A stretch of 7,434 nucleotides of DNA from Candidatus Methanophagales archaeon (GTDB taxonomy: Archaea > Halobacteriota > Syntropharchaeia > Alkanophagales > Methanospirareceae), in NCBI GenBank assembly GCA_021159475.1, contig JAGGRS010000025.1, positions 1-7,434 of the forward strand, read 5' to 3'. Position numbers and translations under genes: made by a program. The stretch's first letter is position 1. The number at the start of each line of letters is the position of its first letter. The notes below the pieces were generated by a model, which ran no database searches, was not told where the DNA came from, and worked only from the letters and a program-made list of their open reading frames with translations. Shown in pieces: positions 4,673-7,434 of this stretch.

Positions 4673-6181
4673 ATGGAAGTCCCACTGAAGAAGATAAGGG
4701 AAGATGTATGGGAGGTACCCCCGTCGTATAAGGATTACATGAGGGTACCGGCGCGGATATATGCATCAGAAGCGCTATTAGAGAAGATGAAGAGCGACCT
4801 CACACTGCAACAGACGATTAACGTCGCTTCGCTTCCCGGTATTGTGAAATACTCAATGGTCATGCCCGATGGGCATCAGGGCTACGGCTTCCCAATCGGC
4901 GGTGTTGCAGCCACGGACTTTGAGACTGGTGTTATATCACCTGGCGGGGTTGGTTATGATATAAATTGTGGAGTGAGGCTCATTCGGACGAATTTAAAGG
5001 AGGAAGAGGTCAGACCGCACCTGAAGGAGATACTGGATGGCTTATTTGAGTATATACCCGCAGGACTCGGGCTCTCCGGTAAAGTGACGCTGACACCGAG
5101 CCAGCTGGATGATGTGCTCCTGGGCGGTTCGGAATGGTGCATAGAGAACGGCTATGGCTGGGATGACGACATTGAGCGCACAGAGGAGGGTGGGCGATTG
5201 AAGGCGGCGAATCCAGCGAAGATAGATGAGAAGTCCAAGAAGCGAGGTGCACCGCAGCTCGGCACACTCGGGTCAGGCAACCACTTCTTAGAGGTGGGTG
5301 TGGTGGATGAGATATTTAATGAAGAACTTGCGAAGGCGTTCGGGCTCGAAGAGCCTGGGCAGGTGACTGTATTGATACATACCGGTGGTAGGGGCTTCTC
5401 GCATGGCGTCTGCACTTACTATCTCCGCACTTTCGAGCGTGCGATGAAGGACGATGCCACACTGGCGCGGATACTGAAACTGGAGCGAGAACTGGCTTGC
5501 GCTTACCTCAGCAGTGACACGGGCATGGATTACTTCCAGGCTATGTGCGCCTGTGCAAATTACGCATTTGCGAACCGGCAGCTTGCCACTCACTGGGTGA
5601 GGAAGGTCTTTGAAGATGCGCTGAAGCGGAACGCGGAGGAGATGGGGATACACGTGGTATATGACATCGCACATAACATAGCGAAGGAGGAGGAGCATTT
5701 CGTGGACGGCAAGAGGCGGAAGTTGTGTGTGCATCGAAAGGGCGCGACACGAGCGTTCCCGGCGGGCGATGAGCGACTACCTCATGTTTACCGCACGCTG
5801 GGTCAGCCGGTCCTGATTCCGGGCTCGATGGGCACTCGCAGTTTCCTCGCTGTTGGAACAGAACTGGCGATGCGTGAGACCTTTGGCAGTTGCGCTCATG
5901 GCTCGGGTCGCGAGCTGAGCAGGACGGCGGCGATGCGGAAATACCGTGGTAGTGAGGTGAAGGAAGAGCTGACCAGGCGCGGTATAATGGTGAAAGCGCG
6001 CGAGCGCAGTAAGAGGGATGTGAGAAGGAAGCGAGGCATACCATTTGACAGGTATGGCGAACTTGCGGAAGAGGTCTCAGCGGCATATAAGGACCCTGAG
6101 GTCGTAGTGCAGAGCTGTGAGGTCTCGGGCATAGCCACCAAGGTCGTGGCGTTCAGACCGATAGGTGTGATAAAAGGTTAG
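4673..6181 (+). CDS. rtcB: RNA-splicing ligase RtcB (tRNA-splicing ligase)
   Basis: RtcB joins 2',3'-cyclic phosphate (or 3'-phosphate) and 5'-OH RNA ends using GTP and Mn2+, sealing tRNA halves after intron removal and repairing RNA. The 502-residue protein is slightly longer than the roughly 480 residues of Pyrococcus RtcB and has no intein. Visible motifs are MPDGHQGYGFPIGGVAA (64-80), GGVGYDINCGVRL (91-103) with metal ligands D96 and C99, GTLGSGNHFLEV with H204, IHTGGRG with H236, and YDIAHNIAK with H334. VHRKGATRAFPAG (353-365) and PGSMGTRS (383-390) follow. The guanylylated histidine is H409 in SCAHGSGRELSR. The usual HTGSRG is HTGGRG here. The archease partner gene is not next to it. 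Only 31 bases separate it from cmk, so the two could share a transcript. Confidence 0.96.
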   Translation: MEVPLKKIREDVWEVPPSYKDYMRVPARIYASEALLEKMKSDLTLQQTINVASLPGIVKYSMVMPDGHQGYGFPIGGVAATDFETGVISPGGVGYDINCGVRLIRTNLKEEEVRPHLKEILDGLFEYIPAGLGLSGKVTLTPSQLDDVLLGGSEWCIENGYGWDDDIERTEEGGRLKAANPAKIDEKSKKRGAPQLGTLGSGNHFLEVGVVDEIFNEELAKAFGLEEPGQVTVLIHTGGRGFSHGVCTYYLRTFERAMKDDATLARILKLERELACAYLSSDTGMDYFQAMCACANYAFANRQLATHWVRKVFEDALKRNAEEMGIHVVYDIAHNIAKEEEHFVDGKRRKLCVHRKGATRAFPAGDERLPHVYRTLGQPVLIPGSMGTRSFLAVGTELAMRETFGSCAHGSGRELSRTAAMRKYRGSEVKEELTRRGIMVKARERSKRDVRRKRGIPFDRYGELAEEVSAAYKDPEVVVQSCEVSGIATKVVAFRPIGVIKG

Positions 6182-6212
6182 CTGTTAGTTGGTTCTCAGC
6201 ACATCGTGCGAA

Positions 6213-6743
6213 ATGCGAATAACAATAAGCGGACTCCCCGGTAGTGGCACGACGGTGGTAGCGAAGTTATTATCTGAGGAATTATCAATGGAGCTGATTT
6301 CGGCGGGTGAGATGTTCAGACGATTGGCAGCGGATAGGAGCCTGCCTTTAGAGCAGTTCAGCAGATTGGCGGAGACTGAAGCTGATTTTGACCGTTGGAT
6401 AGATGCCAGGCAGGAAGAGGAGGCGAAGAAGCGAGAGGATGTGATTGTGGAAGGCAGACTATCGGGATTCATCATTCGGGATGCGGACCTGAAGATATGG
6501 TTGAAGGCGCCGGAGGAGATAAGAGCGCGAAGAATCGCTGCACGTGAGCACATAACCTACGAGACTGCCCTATCTGGCATGAGAGTGCGCGAGCGTTCCG
6601 AACATACGCGATACATGAGATATTACGGGATAGACCTGAAAGACCTCTCGGGCTATGACCTGGTGATAGACTCTTCAAGGTGGAGTGAACGCGACATAGT
6701 AGCGATGATAACAATGGCGAAGGAGCGTGTGAGAGAGAGGTGA
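6213..6743 (+). CDS. cmk: Cytidylate kinase, archaeal short type
   Basis: Cmk phosphorylates CMP and dCMP to the diphosphates with ATP in the cytosol. The 176-residue protein has the length of archaeal cytidylate kinases. It opens with MRITISGLPGSGTTVVAKLL, containing the P-loop GLPGSGTT (7-14). Next come ISAGEMFRRLA (29-39), which fits the nucleotide-monophosphate site, and VIVEGRLSGF (78-87). The arginine-rich lid is RARRIAARE (104-112). The tail has the archaeal signature RYMRYYGIDLKDLSGYDLVI (133-152). The ATG at 6213 is chosen because it puts the P-loop at the usual position; the frame stays open a little upstream to a TTG at 6189, but that segment adds nothing family-like. No clear ribosome binding site is seen. 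Its TGA overlaps the start of the ClC gene by four bases. Confidence 0.93.
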   Translation: MRITISGLPGSGTTVVAKLLSEELSMELISAGEMFRRLAADRSLPLEQFSRLAETEADFDRWIDARQEEEAKKREDVIVEGRLSGFIIRDADLKIWLKAPEEIRARRIAAREHITYETALSGMRVRERSEHTRYMRYYGIDLKDLSGYDLVIDSSRWSERDIVAMITMAKERVRER

Positions 6744-7434
6744 CGGGTGAGATAAAATATCTGGGCGAGTGGGCTAAACAGACATTTAATTATGCAATCA
6801 TAGGTATCTTAGTTGGGCTCGCCATTGTCTGCTTCTTTTTTGCTTTGGACCTGCTATCATCTGTATTTTTACACTTCCTCGGAGGTTATAGCCCACCATC
6901 GCCAGTGAATGAACCACACTTCTTCAGCTTCAGACCGCTATTTGGGAATGCATTCTCCGACCGCTGGTGGTTACTGGTCTTATTGGCTCTAATTCCAGCG
7001 TTTGGTGGTTTGATCACGGGCTTGATAAAGTATAAACTCCTGAGGGTGGAGAAGCCGGAACTTCACGAGACCGATGTGTTCATAGACGCTTTCCATAACG
7101 AGAGGGGGCTGATAAAATGGAGAGATGGGCTGGTCAGGGGTGTATGTTCGGCATTGACAATAGGCTCAGGAGGTAGTGCGGGTCGTGAGGGACCGAGTGC
7201 AATGGTGGGCGCTACGGTAGGTTCGTTATTGGGTCGCTTTTTGAAATTAGAAGATCGGGAGAGGCGAAGGATAGTAGCTGCTGCCGCGGGTGCCGGTATT
7301 GCCGCCATATTCAAATCGCCACTTGGCGGTGCTTTCTTCGGGATTGAAACGCTATACAGGCGTGATATGGAGGTAGATGCGCTGGTTCCAGCAATAATAT
7401 GCTCCATCACCTCTTATATCGTCTCATGTTCGTT
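6740..7434 (+). CDS. ClC-family chloride channel/transporter, truncated by the window end
   Basis: ClC proteins are dimeric membrane channels or Cl-/H+ exchangers. The frame runs from a GTG at 6740 to the edge without a stop, giving 231 codons. It begins with a hydrophobic helix (about residues 18-46), then a second (about 76-101), and then DVFIDAFHNERG. The selectivity motif is GSGGSAGREGPSA (142-154), with the gating glutamate at E150, and AGAGIAAIFKSPLGGAFFG follows. These are the features of prokaryotic ClC proteins of the GREGP type. The usual GSGIP-like motif before the DAFH segment reads ELHETDV here, without its glycines. The GTG overlaps the cmk stop as GTGA, which suggests coupled translation; AGGAG lies 14 bases upstream. 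The remaining C-terminal half, including any CBS domains, is outside the window. The substrate (chloride, fluoride or other anion) cannot be fixed from this part. Confidence 0.92.
   Translation, partial: MTGEIKYLGEWAKQTFNYAIIGILVGLAIVCFFFALDLLSSVFLHFLGGYSPPSPVNEPHFFSFRPLFGNAFSDRWWLLVLLALIPAFGGLITGLIKYKLLRVEKPELHETDVFIDAFHNERGLIKWRDGLVRGVCSALTIGSGGSAGREGPSAMVGATVGSLLGRFLKLEDRERRRIVAAAAGAGIAAIFKSPLGGAFFGIETLYRRDMEVDALVPAIICSITSYIVSCS

Noticed and set aside
5541..6086. Minus-strand open frame of 181 codons over rtcB
   Set aside because: Its composition (many Pro, Ser, Arg, His) is what the rtcB complement gives, and it has no family motif.
6189..6212. TTG start at 6189 for cytidylate kinase
   Set aside because: The eight extra residues are not family-like; the ATG at 6213 places the P-loop at the usual distance from the N-terminus.
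7063..7410. Minus-strand open frame of 115 codons at the right edge
   Set aside because: The plus strand here clearly encodes ClC motifs (GREGP, AAIFKSPLGG), so this is an antisense shadow.
1..7434. CRISPR arrays, tRNA or rRNA genes, toxin-antitoxin pairs, phage genes
   Set aside because: No regularly spaced repeats, no tRNA-like fold with a T-loop sequence, and no suitable small gene pairs were seen on either strand.

Overview
The window looks like a piece of an archaeal chromosome, most likely euryarchaeal. It carries a prefoldin beta subunit, an RtcB-type RNA ligase, a short archaeal-style cytidylate kinase and a roughly 307-residue archaeal/bacterial-type RNase Z. Codon use is rich in AGG, AGA and ATA. 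Start sites tend to follow short A/T-rich leaders, with few strong Shine-Dalgarno sites. An anaerobic methane- or alkane-oxidising lineage such as ANME-1 would fit this style, but that is a guess from general appearance and the sequence does not prove it.

Layout, left to right. (1) 1-680, minus strand: one end of a decayed IS3-family (IS150-like) insertion sequence, with its terminal inverted repeat at 654-680, a frameshifted orfA and an internally deleted orfB. (2) 731-1654, plus: RNase Z. (3) 1749-2579, plus: shikimate dehydrogenase AroE. (4) 2748-4151, minus: a divergent PurD-like ATP-grasp ligase, convergent with aroE. (5) 4152-4224: a short A/T-rich divergent promoter region. (6) 4225-4593, plus: prefoldin beta. 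(7) 4673-6181, plus: RtcB. (8) 6213-6743, plus: cytidylate kinase. (9) 6740 to the right edge, plus: a ClC-type chloride channel or transporter, cut off by the window end. No stretch over 300 bases lacks a gene.

Most of the window is housekeeping. RNase Z trims tRNA 3' ends. RtcB joins RNA ends left by tRNA intron removal. Cytidylate kinase feeds the CTP/dCTP pool, PurD-like acts (if canonical) in purine synthesis, AroE makes shikimate for aromatic amino acids, and prefoldin hands unfolded proteins to the thermosome. Only cmk and the ClC gene are tightly coupled, by a 4-base GTGA overlap.

I see no clearly new multi-gene system. The points most worth a second look are: the PurD-like protein, which lacks two textbook PurD signatures; a 12-base palindrome, GGGGTGCACCCC, on both sides of RNase Z, one copy being part of the IS end; a long hairpin between prefoldin and rtcB; a ClC protein that keeps its gating glutamate but has lost the usual GSGIP-type motif; and a possible leaderless small ORF antisense to the 3' end of the purD-like gene.
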